64,000 bases of DNA from Halisarca cf. caerulea (taxonomy: Eukaryota > Porifera > Demospongiae > Chondrillida > Halisarcidae), in NCBI GenBank assembly GCA_963170055.1, contig CAUJGJ010000195.1, positions 5,001 to 69,000 of the forward strand, read 5' to 3'. The notes beneath the pieces were generated by a model. That model saw nothing but the letters and a program-made list of their open reading frames with translations, was not told the DNA's origin and ran no database searches. This document shows, one piece after another, positions 48,901 to 62,100 of this stretch. Within the stretch, counting starts at the first letter, position 1, and each line of letters starts with the position of its first letter. The position numbers and the translations under genes were made by a program.

Positions 48901-51900
48901 GTACACAAGTACGCCCACAGTAGTTAAGAAACTTCATGTGTGTCCACTGGGAATGTGCATGGTGCTAGTGCCAAATGTTGGTATTAGCACCAGCATATCC
49001 AACACTACACAAGTACGCCCACAGTAGTTAAGAAACTTCATGTGTGTCCACTGGGAATGTGCGTGGTGCTAGTGCCAAATATTGGTATTAGCACCAGCAT
49101 ATCCAACACTACACAAATACGCCCACAGCACTTCAGAAAGGTCATGTGTGTCCACTGGGAATGTGCGTGGTGGTAGTGCCAAATATTTTGGTATTAGCAC
49201 CAGCATATCCAACACTACACAAATACGCCCACAGCACTTCAGAAAGGACATGTGTGTCCACTGGGAATGTGCGTGGTGCTAGTGCCATATATTCGTATAA
49301 GCACCAGCATTTCCAAAACTACACAAATACGCCCACACCACTTCAGAAAGGTCATGTGTGTCCACTGGGAATGTGCGTGGTGCTAGTGAAAAATATTGGT
49401 ATTAGCACCAGCATATCCAACACTACACAAATACGCCCACAGCACTTCAGAAAGGTCATGTGTGTCCACTGGGAATGTGCGTGGTGCTAGTTTCAAATAT
49501 TGGTATTAGCACCAGCATATCCAACATTACACAAATACGCCCACAGTAGTTAAGAAACTTCAAGTGTGTTCACTGGGAATGTGCGTGGTGCTAGTGCGAA
49601 ATATTGGTATTAGCACCAGCATATCCAACACTACACAAATACGCCCACAGTACTTCAGAAACTTCATGTGTGTCCACTGGAAATGTGCGTGGTGCTAGTG
49701 CCAAATATTGGTATTAGCACCAGCATATCCAACACTACACAAATACGCCCACAGCACTTCAGAAACGTCATGTGTGTCCACTGGGAATGTGCATGGTGCT
49801 AGTGCCAAATATTTTGGTATTAGCACCAGCATATCCAACACTACACAAATACGCCCACAGCACTTCAGAAAGGACATGTGTGTCCACTGGGAATGTGCGT
49901 GGTGCTAGTGCCACATATTTGTATAAGCAGCAGCATTTCCAACACTACACAAATACGCCCACAGCACTTCAGAAAGGTCATGTTTGTCCCCTGGGAATGT
50001 GCGTGGTGCTAGTGCCAAATATTGGTATTAGCACAAGCATATCCAACACTACAAAAATACGCCCACAGCACTTCAGTAAGGTCATGTGTGTCCACTGGGA
50101 ATGTGCGTGGTTCTAGTGCCAAATATTGGTATTAGCACCAGCATATCCAGCACTACACAAATACGCCCACAGCACTTCAGAAAGGTCATGTGTGTCCACT
50201 GGGAATGAGCGTGGTGCTAGTGCAAAATATTGGTATTAGCACCAGCATATCCAGCACTACACAAATACGCCCACAGCACATCAGAAACTTCATGTGTGTC
50301 CACTAGGAATGTGCGTGGTGCTAGTGTCAAATATTGGTATTAGCACCAGCATATCCAACACCACACAAATACGCCCACAGCACTTCAGAAAGGTCATGTG
50401 TGTCCACTGGGAATGTGCGTGGTGCTAGTGCCAAATATTGGTATTAGCACCAGCATATCCAACACTACACAAATACGCCCACAGCACTTCAGAAAGGTCA
50501 TGTGTGTCCACTGGGATTTTGCGTGGTGCTAGTGCCAAATATTGGTATTAGCACCAGCATATCCAACACTATACAAATACGCCCAAAGCACTTCAGAAAG
50601 GTCATGTGTGTCCACTGGGAATGTGCGTGGTGCTAGTGCCAAATATTGGTATTAGCACCAGCATATCCAACACTACACAAATACGCCCACAGCACTTCAG
50701 AAAGGTCATGTGTGTCCTCTGGGAATGTGCGTGGTGCTAGTGCCAATTATTGGTATTAGCACCAGCATATCCAACATTACACAAATACGCCCACAGTAGT
50801 TAAGAAACTTCATGTGTGTTCACTGGGAATGTGCGTGGTGCTAGTGCCAAATATTGGTATTAGCACCAGCATATCCAACACTACACAAATACGCCCACAG
50901 CACTTCAGAAAGGTCATGTGTGTCCACTGGGAATGTGCATGGTGCTAGTACCAAATATTTTGGTATTAGCACCAGCATATCATACATTACACAAATACGC
51001 CCACAGCACTTCAGAAAGGACATGTGTGTTCACTGGGAATGTGCGTGGTCTAGTGCCAAATATTGGTATTAGCACCAGCATATCCAACATTACACAAATA
51101 CGCCCACAGTAGTTTAGAAACTTCATGTGTGTCCTCTGGGAATGTGCGTGGTGCTAGTGCCAAATATTGGTATTAGCACCAGCATATCCAACACTACACA
51201 AATACGCCCACAGCACTTCAGAAAGGTCATGTGTGTCCACTGGGAATGTGCGTGGTGCTAGTGCCAAATATTGGTATTAGCACCAGCATATCATACATTA
51301 CACAAATACGCCCACAGCACTTCAGAAAGGACATGTGTGTTCACTGGGAATGTGCGTGGTCTAGTGCCAAATATTGGTATTAGCACCAGCATATCCAACA
51401 TTACACAAATACGCCCACAGTAGTTTAGAAACTTCATGTGTGTCCTCTGGGAATGTGCGTGGTGCTAGTGCCAAATATTGGTATTAGCACCAGCATATCC
51501 AACACTACACAAATACGCCCACAGCACTTCAGAAAGGTCATGTGTGTCCACTGGGAATGTGCGTGGTGCTAGTGCCAAATATTGGTATTAGCACCAGCAT
51601 ATCCAACATTACACAAATACGCCCACAGTAGTTAAGTAACTTCATGTGTGTTCACTGGGAATGTGCGTGGTGCTAGTGCCAAATATTGGTATTAGCACCA
51701 GCATATCCAACACTACACAAATACGCCCACAGTACTTCAGAAACCTCTTGTGTTTCCACTGGGAATGTGCGTGGTGCTAGTGCCAAATATTGGTATTAGC
51801 ACCAGCATATCCAACACTACACAAATACGCCCACAGTACTTCAGAAACTTCATGTGTGTCCACTGGGAATGTGCGTGGTGCTAGTGCCAATTATTGGTAT

Positions 51901-52540
51901 TAGCACCAGCATATCCAACACTACACAAATACGCCCACAGCACTTCAGTATGGTCATGTGTGTCCACTGGGAATGTGCGTGGTGCTAGTGCCAAATATTT
52001 GTATTAGCACCAGCATATCCAATACTACACAAATACGCCCACAGCACTTCAGAAAGGTCATGTGTGTCCTCTGGGTATGTGCGTGGTGCTAGTGCCAAAT
52101 ATTGGTATTAGCACCAGCATATCCAACAGTACACAAGTACGCCCACAGTAGTTAAGAAACTTCATGTGTGTCCACTGGGAATGTGCATGGTGCTAGTGCC
52201 AAATGTTGGTATTAGCACGAGCATATCCAACACTACACAAGTACGCCCACAGTAGTTAAGAAACTTCATGTGTGTCCAATGGGAATGTGCGTGGTGCTAG
52301 TGCCAAATATTGGTATTAGCACCAGCATATCCAACACTACACAAATACACCCACAGCACTTCAGAAGGGACATGTGTGTCCACTGGGAATGTGCGTGGTG
52401 CTAGTGCCAAATATTCGTATTAGCACCAGCATATCCAACACTACACAAATACGCCCACAGCACTTCAGAAAGGTCATGTGTGTCCACTGGGAATGTGCGT
52501 GGTGCTAGTGCCAAATATTGGTATTAGCACCAGCATATCC
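42980..52540 (+). repeat. Higher-order repeat of 4,687 bp (45 monomers), two copies
   Basis: About 42980-47540 recurs at 47667-52540 with an offset of 4,687 bp. After 51290 the offset becomes 4,998, because copy 2 gained 311 bp (three monomers). Markers: CATATCATACATTAC, TTAAGTAACTTC, CTTCTTGTGTTTCC (CCTCTTGTG in copy 2) and CTTCAGAAGGGAC (47361, 52359). Point differences between copies are rare. Confidence 0.87.
50981..51602 (+). repeat. 311-bp three-monomer tandem expansion
   Basis: CATACATTAC occurs at 50981 and again at 51292, 311 bp apart (two 104-bp monomers and one 103-bp monomer with GGTCTAG in place of GGTGCTAG). The corresponding place in the first 4,687-bp copy has one such block, so the extra block is a local gain. 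Confidence 0.87.
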
Positions 52541-53104
52541 AACACTACACAAATACGCCCACAGCACTTCAGAAAGGTCATGTGTTTCCACTGGGAATGT
52601 GCGTGGTGCTAGTGCCAAATATTGGTATTAGCACCAGCATATCCAACACTACACAAATACGCCCACAGTACTTCAGAAACTTCATGTGTGTCCACTGGGA
52701 ATGTGCGTGGTGCTAGTGCATAATATTGGTATTAGCACCAGCATATCCAACACTACACAAATACGCCCACAGCACTTCAGAAAGGACATGTGTGTCCACT
52801 GGGAATGTGCGTGGTGCTAGTGCCATATATTTGTATAAGCACCAGCATTTCCAACACTACACAAATACGCCCACAGCACTTCAGAAATGTCATGTGTGTC
52901 CACTGGGAAAGTGTGTGGTGCTAGTGCCAAATATTGGTATAGCACCAGCATATCCAACACTACACAAATACGCCCACAGCACTTCAGAAACTTCATGTGT
53001 GTCCACTGGGAATGTGCGTGGTGCTAGTGCCAAATATTGGTATTAGCACCAGCATATCCAACACTACACAAATACGCCCACAGCACTTCAGTAAGGACAT
53101 GTGT

Positions 53105-56100
53105 GTCCACTGGGAATGTGCGTGGTGCTAGTGCTATATACTTGTATTAGCACCATCATATCCAACATTACACAAATACGCCCACAGTAGTTAAGAAACT
53201 TCATGTGTGTCCACTGGGAATGTGCGTGGTGCTAGTGCCAAATATTGGTATTAGCACCAGCATATCCAACACTACACAAATACTCTCACAGCACTTCAGA
53301 AAGGTCATGTGTGTCCACTGGGAATGTGCGTGGTGCTAGTGCCAAATATTGGTATTAGCACCAGCATATCCAACACCACACAAATACGCCCACAGCACTT
53401 CAGAAAGGTCATGTGTGTCCACTGGGAATGTGCGTGGTGCTAGTGCCAAATATTGGTATTAGCACCAGCATATCCAACACTACACAAATACGCCCACAGC
53501 ACTTCAGAAAGGTCATGTGTGTCCACTGGGAATGTGCGTGGTGCTAGTGCCAAATATTGGTATTAGCACCAGCATATCCAACATTACACAAATACGCCCA
53601 CAGTAGTTAAGAAACTTCATGTGTGTTCACTGGGAATGTGCGTGGTGCTAGTGCCAAATATTCGTATTAGCACCAGCATATCCAACACTACACAAATACG
53701 CCCACAGTACTTCAGAAACTTCATGTGTGACCACTGGGAATGTGCGTGGTGCTAGTGCCAAATATTGGTATTAGCACCAGCATATCCAACAGTACACAAG
53801 TACGCCCACAGTAGTTAAGAAACTTCATGTGTGTCCACTGGGAATGTGCATGGTGCTAGTGCCAAATGTTGGTATTAGCACCAGCATATCCAACACTACA
53901 CAAGTACGCCCACAGCACTTAAGAAAGGTCATGTGTGTCCACTGGGAATGTGCATGGTGCTAGTGCCAAATATTTTGGTATTAGCACCAGCATATCCAAC
54001 ACTACACAAATACGCCCAAAGCACTTCAGAAAGGACATGTGTGTTCACTGGGAATGTGCGTGGTGCTAGTGCCAAATATTGGTATTAGCACCAGCATATC
54101 CAACACTACACTAATACGCCTACAGCACTTCAGAAAGGACATGTGTGTCCACTGGGAATGTGCGTGGTGCTAGTGCCAAATATTTGTATTAGCACCAGCA
54201 TATCCAATACTACACAAATACGCCCACAGCACTTCAGAAAGGTCATGTGTGTCCACTGGGAATGTGCGAGGTGCTAGTGCCAAATATTTGTATTAGCACC
54301 AGCATATCCAACATTACAGAATTACGCCCACAGTAGTTAAGAAACTTCATGTGTGTCCACTGGGTATGTGCATGGTGCTAGTGCAAAATATTGGTATTAG
54401 CACCAGCATATCCAACACTACACAAGTTCGCCCACAGAAGTTAAGAAACTTCATGTGTGTCCAATGGGAATGTGCGTGGTGCTAGTGCCAAATATTGGTA
54501 TTAGCACCAGCATATCCAACATTACACAAATACGCCCACAGTAGTTAAGAAACTTCATGTGTGTCCAATGGGAATATGCGTGGTGCTAGAGCCAAATATT
54601 GGTATTAGCACCAGCATATCCAACACTACACAAATACGCCCACAGCACTTCAGAAAGGACATGTGTGTCCACTGGGAATGTGCGTGGTGCTAGTGCCAAA
54701 TATTGGTATTAGCACCAGCATATCCAACACTACACAAATACGCCCACAGCACTTCAGAAAGGACATGTGTGTCCACTGGGAATGTGCGTGGTGCTAGTGC
54801 CATATATTTGTATAAGCACCAGCATTTCCAACACTACACAAATACGCCCACAGCACTTCAGAAAGGTCATGTGTGTCCACTGGGAAAGTGTGTGGTGCTA
54901 GTGCCAAATATTGGTATAGCACCAGCATATCCAACACTACACAAATACGCCCACAGCACTTCAGAAACTTCATGTGTGTCCACTGGGAATGTGCGTGGTG
55001 CTAGTGCCAAATATTGGTATTAGCACCAGCATATCCAACACTACACAAATACGCCCACAGCACTTCAGTAAGGACATGTGTGTCCACTGGGAATGTGCGT
55101 GGTGCTAGTGCTATATACTTGTATTAGCACCATCATATCCAACACTACACAAATACGCCCACAGCAATTCAGAAAGGTCATGTGTGTCCACTGGGAATGT
55201 GCGTGGTGCTAGTGCCAAATATTGGTATTAGCACCAGCTTATCCAACATTACACAAATACGCCCACAGTAGTTAAGAAACTTCATGTGTGTCCACAAAGA
55301 ATGTGCGTGGTGCTAGTGCCAAATATTGGTATTAGCACCAGCATATCCAACACTACACAAATACTCTCACAGCACTTCAGAAAGGTCATGTGTGTCCACT
55401 GGGAATGTGCGTGGTGCTAGTGCCAAATATTGTTATTAGCACCAGCATATCCAACACCACACAAATACGCCCACAGCACTTCAGAAAGGTCATGTGTGTC
55501 CACTGGGAATGTGCGTGGTGCTAGTGCCAAATATTGGTATTAGCACCAGCATATCCAACACTACACAAATACGCCCACAGCACTTCAGAAAGGTCATGTG
55601 TGTCCACTGGGAATGTGCGTGGTGCTAGTGCCAAATATTGGTATTAGCACCAGCATATCCAACATTACACAAATACGCCCACAGTAGTTTAGAAACTTCA
55701 TGTGTGTTCACTGGGAATGTGCGTGATGCTAGTGCCAAATATTGGTATTAGCACCAGCATATCCAACACTACACAAATACGCCCACAGTACTTCAGAAAC
55801 TTCATGTGTGACCACTGGGAATGTGCGTGGTGCTAGTGCCAAATATTGGTATTAGCACCAGCATATCCAACATTACACAAATACGCCCACAGTAGTTAAG
55901 AAACTTCATGTGTGTTCACTGGGAATGGGCGTGGTGCTAGTGCCAAATATTGGTATTAGCACCAGCATATCCAACACTACACAAATACGCCCACAGCACT
56001 TCAGAAAGGTCATGTGTGTCCACTGGGAATGTGCATGGTGCTAGTACCAAATATTTTGGTATTAGCACCAGCATATCATACATTACACAAATACGCCCAC

Positions 56101-59100
56101 AGCACTTCAGAAAGGACATGTGTGTTCACTGGGAATGTGCGTGGTCTAGTGCCAAATATTGGTATTAGCACCAGCATATCCAACATTACACAAATACGCC
56201 CACAGTAGTTTAGAAACTTCATGTGTGTCCTCTGGGAATGTGCGTGGTGCTAGTGCCAAATATTGGTATTAGCACCAGCATATCCAACACTACACAAATA
56301 CGCCCACAGCACTTCAGAAAGGTCATGTGTGTCCACTGGGAATGTGCGTGGTGCTAGTGCCAAATATTGGTATTAGCACCAGCATATCCAACATTACACA
56401 AATACGCCCACAGTAGTTAAGTAACTTCATGTGTGTTCACTGGGAATGTGCGTGGTGCTAGTGCCAAATATTGGTATTAGCACCAGCATATCCAACACTA
56501 CACAAATACGCCCACAGTACTTCAGAAACTTCTTGTGTTTCCACTGGGAATGTGCGTGGTGCTAGTGCCAAATATTGGTATTAGCACCAGCATATCCAAC
56601 ACTACACAAATACGCCCACAGTACTTCAGAAACTTCATGTGTGTCCACTGGGAATGTGCGTGGTGCTAGTGCCAATTATTGGTATTAGCACCAGCATATC
56701 CAACACTACACAAATACGCCCACAGCACTTCAGTATGGTCATGTGTGTCCACTGGGAATGTGCGTGGTGCTAGTGCCAAATATTTGTATTAGCACCAGCA
56801 TATCCAATACTACACAAATACGCCCACAGCACTTCAGAAAGGTCATGTGTGTCCTCTGGGTATGTGCGTGGTGCTAGTGCCAAATATTGGTATTAGCACC
56901 AGCATATCCAACAGTACACAAGTACGCCCACAGTAGTTAAGAAACTTCATGTGTGTCCACTGGGAATGTGCATGGTGCTAGTGCCAAATGTTGGTATTAG
57001 CACGAGCATATCCAACACTACACAAGTACGCCCACAGTAGTTAAGAAACTTCATGTGTGTCCAATGGGAATGTGCGTGGTGCTAGTGCCAAATATTGGTA
57101 TTAGCACCAGCATATCCAACACTACACAAATACACCCACAGCACTTCAGAAGGGACATGTGTGTCCACTGGGAATGTGCGTGGTGCTAGTGCCAAATATT
57201 CGTATTAGCACCAGCATATCCAACACTACACAAATACGCCCACAGCACTTCAGAAAGGTCATGTGTGTCCACTGGGAATGTGCGTGGTGTTAGTGCCAAA
57301 TATTGGTATTAGCACCAGCATATCCAACACTACACAAATACGCCCACAGCACTTCAGAAAGGTCATGTGTTTCCACTGGGAATGTGCGTGGTGCTAGTGC
57401 CAAATATTGGTATTAGCACCAGCATATCCAACACTACACAAATACGCCCACAGTACTTCAGAAACTTCATGTGTGTCCACTGGGAATGTGCGTGGTGCTA
57501 GTGCCAAATATTGGTATTAGCACCAGCATATCCAACACTACACAAATACGCCCACAGCACTTCAGAAAGGACATGTGTGTCCAATGGGAATGTGCGTGGT
57601 GCTAGTGCCATATATTTGTATAAGCACCAGCATTTCCAACACTACACAAATACGCCCACAGCACTTCAGAAATGTCATGTGTGTCCACTGGGAAAGTGTG
57701 TGGTGCTAGTGCCAAATATTGGTATAGCACCAGCATATCCAACACTACACAAATACGCCCACAGCACTTCAGAAACTTCATGTGTGTCCACTGGGAATGT
57801 GCGTGGTGCTAGTGCCAAATATTGGTATTAGCACCAGCATATCCAACACTACACAAATACGCCCACAGCACTTCAGTAAGGACATGTGTGTCCACTGGGA
57901 ATGTGCGTGGTGCTAGTGCTATATACTTGTATTAGCACCATCATATCCAACATTACACAAATACGCCCACAGTAGTTAAGAAACTTCATGTGTGTCCACT
58001 GGGAATGTGCGTGGTGCTAGTGCCAAATATTGGTATTAGCACCAGCATATCCAACACTACACAAATACTCTCACAGCACTTCAGAAAGGTCATGTGTGTC
58101 CACTGGGAATGTGCGTGGTGCTAGTGCCAAATATTGGTATTAGCACCAGCATATCCAACACCACACAAATACGCCCACAGCACTTCAGAAAGGTCATGTG
58201 TGTCCACTGGGAATGTGCGTGGTGCTAGTGCCAAATATTGGTATTAGCACCAGCATATCCAACACTACACAAATACGCCCACAGCACTTCAGAAAGGTCA
58301 TGTGTGTCCACTGGGAATGTGCGTGGTGCTAGTGCCAAATATTGGTATTAGCACCAGCATATCATACATTACACAAATACGCCCACAGCACTTCAGAAAG
58401 GACATGTGTGTTCACTGGGAATGTGCGTGGTCTAGTGCCAAATATTGGTATTAGCACCAGCATATCCAACATTACACAAATACGCCCACAGTAGTTTAGA
58501 AACTTCATGTGTGTCCTCTGGGAATGTGCGTGGTGCTAGTGCCAAATATTGGTATTAGCACCAGCATATCCAACACTACACAAATACGCCCACAGCACTT
58601 CAGAAAGGTCATGTGTGTCCACTGGGAATGTGCGTGGTGCTAGTGCCAAATATTGGTATTAGCACCAGCATATCCAACATTACACAAATACGCCCACAGT
58701 AGTTAAGTAACTTCATGTGTGTTCACTGGGAATGTGCGTGGTGCTAGTGCCAAATATTGGTATTAGCACCAGCATATCCAACACTACACAAATACGCCCA
58801 CAGTACTTCAGAAACTTCTTGTGTTTCCACTGGGAATGTGCGTGGTGCTAGTGCCAAATATTGGTATTAGCACCAGCATATCCAACACTACACAAATACG
58901 CCCACAGTACTTCAGAAACTTCATGTGTGTCCACTGGGAATGTGCGTGGTGCTAGTGCCAATTATTGGTATTAGCACCAGCATATCCAACACTACACAAA
59001 TACGCCCACAGCACTTCAGTATGGTCATGTGTGTCCACTGGGAATGTGCGTGGTGCTAGTGCCAAATATTTGTATTAGCACCAGCATATCCAATACTACA

Positions 59101-62100
59101 CAAATACGCCCACAGCACTTCAGAAAGGTCATGTGTGTCCTCTGGGTATGTGCGTGGTGCTAGTGCCAAATATTGGTATTAGCACCAGCATATCCAACAG
59201 TACACAAGTACGCCCACAGTAGTTAAGAAACTTCATGTGTGTCCACTGGGAATGTGCATGGTGCTAGTGCCAAATGTTGGTATTAGCACGAGCATATCCA
59301 ACACTACACAAGTACGCCCACAGTAGTTAAGAAACTTCATGTGTGTCCAATGGGAATGTGCGTGGTGCTAGTGCCAAATATTGGTATTAGCACCAGCATA
59401 TCCAACACTACACAAATACACCCACAGCACTTCAGAAGGGACATGTGTGTCCACTGGGAATGTGCGTGGTGCTAGTGCCAAATATTCGTATTAGCACCAG
59501 CATATCCAACACTACACAAATACGCCCACAGCACTTCAGAAAGGTCATGTGTGTCCACTGGGAATGTGCGTGGTGCTAGTGCTATATACTTGTATTAGCA
59601 CCATCATATCCAACATTACACAAATACGCCCACAGTAGTTAAGAAACTTCATGTGTGTCCACTGGGAATGTGCGTAGTGCTAGTGCCAAATATTGGTATT
59701 AGCACCAGCATATCCAACACTACACAAATACTCTCACAGCACTTCAGAAAGGTCATGTGTGTCCACTGGGAATGTGCGTGGTGCTAGTGCCAAATATTGG
59801 TATTAGCACCAGCATATCCAACACCACACAAATACGCCCACAGCACTTCAGAAAGGTCATGTGTGTCCACTGGGAATGTGCGTGGTGCTAGTGCCAAATA
59901 TTGGTATTAGCACCAGCATATCCAACACTACACAAATACGCCCACAGCACTTCAGAAAGGTCATGTGTGTCCACTGGGAATGTGCGTGGTGCTAGTGCCA
60001 AATATTGGTATTAGCACCAGCATATCCAACATTACACAAATACGCCCACAGTAGTTAAGAAACTTCATGTGTGTTCACTGGGAATGTGCGTGGTGCTAGT
60101 GCCAAATATTGGTATTAGCACCAGCATATCCAACACTACACAAATACGCCCACAGTACTTCAGAAACTTCATGTGTGACCACTGGGAATGTGCGTGGTGC
60201 TAGTGCCAAATATTGGTATTAGCACCAGCATATCCAACATTACACAAATACGCCCACAGTAGTTAAGAAACTTCATGTGTGTTCACTGGGAATGGGCGTG
60301 GTGTTAGTGCCAAATATTGGTATTAGCACCAGCATATCCAACACTACACAAATACGCCCACAGCACTTAAGAAAGGTCATGTGTGTCCACTGGGAATGTG
60401 CATGGTGCTAGTGCCAAATATTTTGGTATTAGCACCAGCATATCCAACACTACACAAATACGCCCAAAGCACTTCAGAAAGGACATGTGTGTTCACTGGG
60501 AATGTGCGTGGTGCTAGTGCCAAATATTGGTATTAGCACCAGCATATCCAACACTACACTAATACGCCTACAGCACTTCAGAAAGGACATGTGTGTCCAC
60601 TGGGAATGTGCGTGGTGCTAGTGCCAAATATTTGTATTAGCACCAGCATATCCAATACTACACAAATACGCCCACAGCACTTCAGAAAGGTCATGTGTGT
60701 CCACTGGGAATGTGCGAGGTGCTAGTGCCAAATATTTGTATTAGCACCAGCATATCCAACATTACAGAATTACGCCCACAGTAGTTAAGAAACTTCATGT
60801 GTGTCCACTGGGTATGTGCATGGTGCTAGTGCAAAATATTGGTATTAGCACCAGCATATCCAACACTACACAAGTTCGCCCACAGAAGTTAAGAAACTTC
60901 ATGTGTGTCCAATGGGAATGTGCGTGGTGCTAGTGCCAAATATTGGTATTAGCACCAGCATATCCAACATTACACAAATACGCCCACAGTAGTTAAGAAA
61001 CTTCATGTGTGTCCAATGGGAATATGCGTGGTGCTAGTGCCAAATATTGGTATTAGCACCAGCATATCCAACACTACACAAATACGCCCACAGCACTTCA
61101 GAAAGGACATGTGTGTCCACTGGGAATGTGCGTGGTGCTAGTGCCAAATATTGGTATTAGCACCAGCATATCCAACACTACACAAATACGCCCACAGCAC
61201 TTCAGAAAGGACATGTGTGTCCACTGGGAATGTGCGTGGTGCTAGTGCCATATATTTGTATAAGCACCAGCATTTCCAACACTACACAAATACGCCCACA
61301 GCACTTCAGAAAGGTCATGTGTGTCCACTGGGAAAGTGTGTGGTGCTAGTGCCAAATATTGGTATAGCACCAGCATATCCAACACTACACAAATACGCCC
61401 ACAGCACTTCAGAAACTTCATGTGTGTCCACTGGGAATGTGCGTGGTGCTAGTGCCAAATATTGGTATTAGCACCAGCATATCCAACACTACACAAATAC
61501 GCCCACAGCACTTCAGTAAGGACATGTGTGTCCACTGGGAATGTGCGTGGTGCTAGTGCTATATACTTGTATTAGCACCATCATATCCAACACTACACAA
61601 ATACGCCCACAGCAATTCAGAAAGGTCATGTGTGTCCACTGGGAATGTGCGTGGTGCTAGTGCCAAATATTGGTATTAGCACCAGCTTATCCAACATTAC
61701 ACAAATACGCCCACAGTAGTTAAGAAACTTCATGTGTGTCCACAAAGAATGTGCGTGGTGCTAGTGCCAAATATTGGTATTAGCACCAGCATATCCAACA
61801 CTACACAAATACTCTCACAGCACTTCAGAAAGGTCATGTGTGTCCACTGGGAATGTGCGTGGTGCTAGTGCCAAATATTGTTATTAGCACCAGCATATCC
61901 AACACCACACAAATACGCCCACAGCACTTCAGAAAGGTCATGTGTGTCCACTGGGAATGTGCGTGGTGCTAGTGCCAAATATTGGTATTAGCACCAGCAT
62001 ATCCAACACTACACAAATACGCCCACAGCACTTCAGAAAGGTCATGTGTGTCCACTGGGAATGTGCGTGGTGCTAGTGCCAAATATTGGTATTAGCACCA

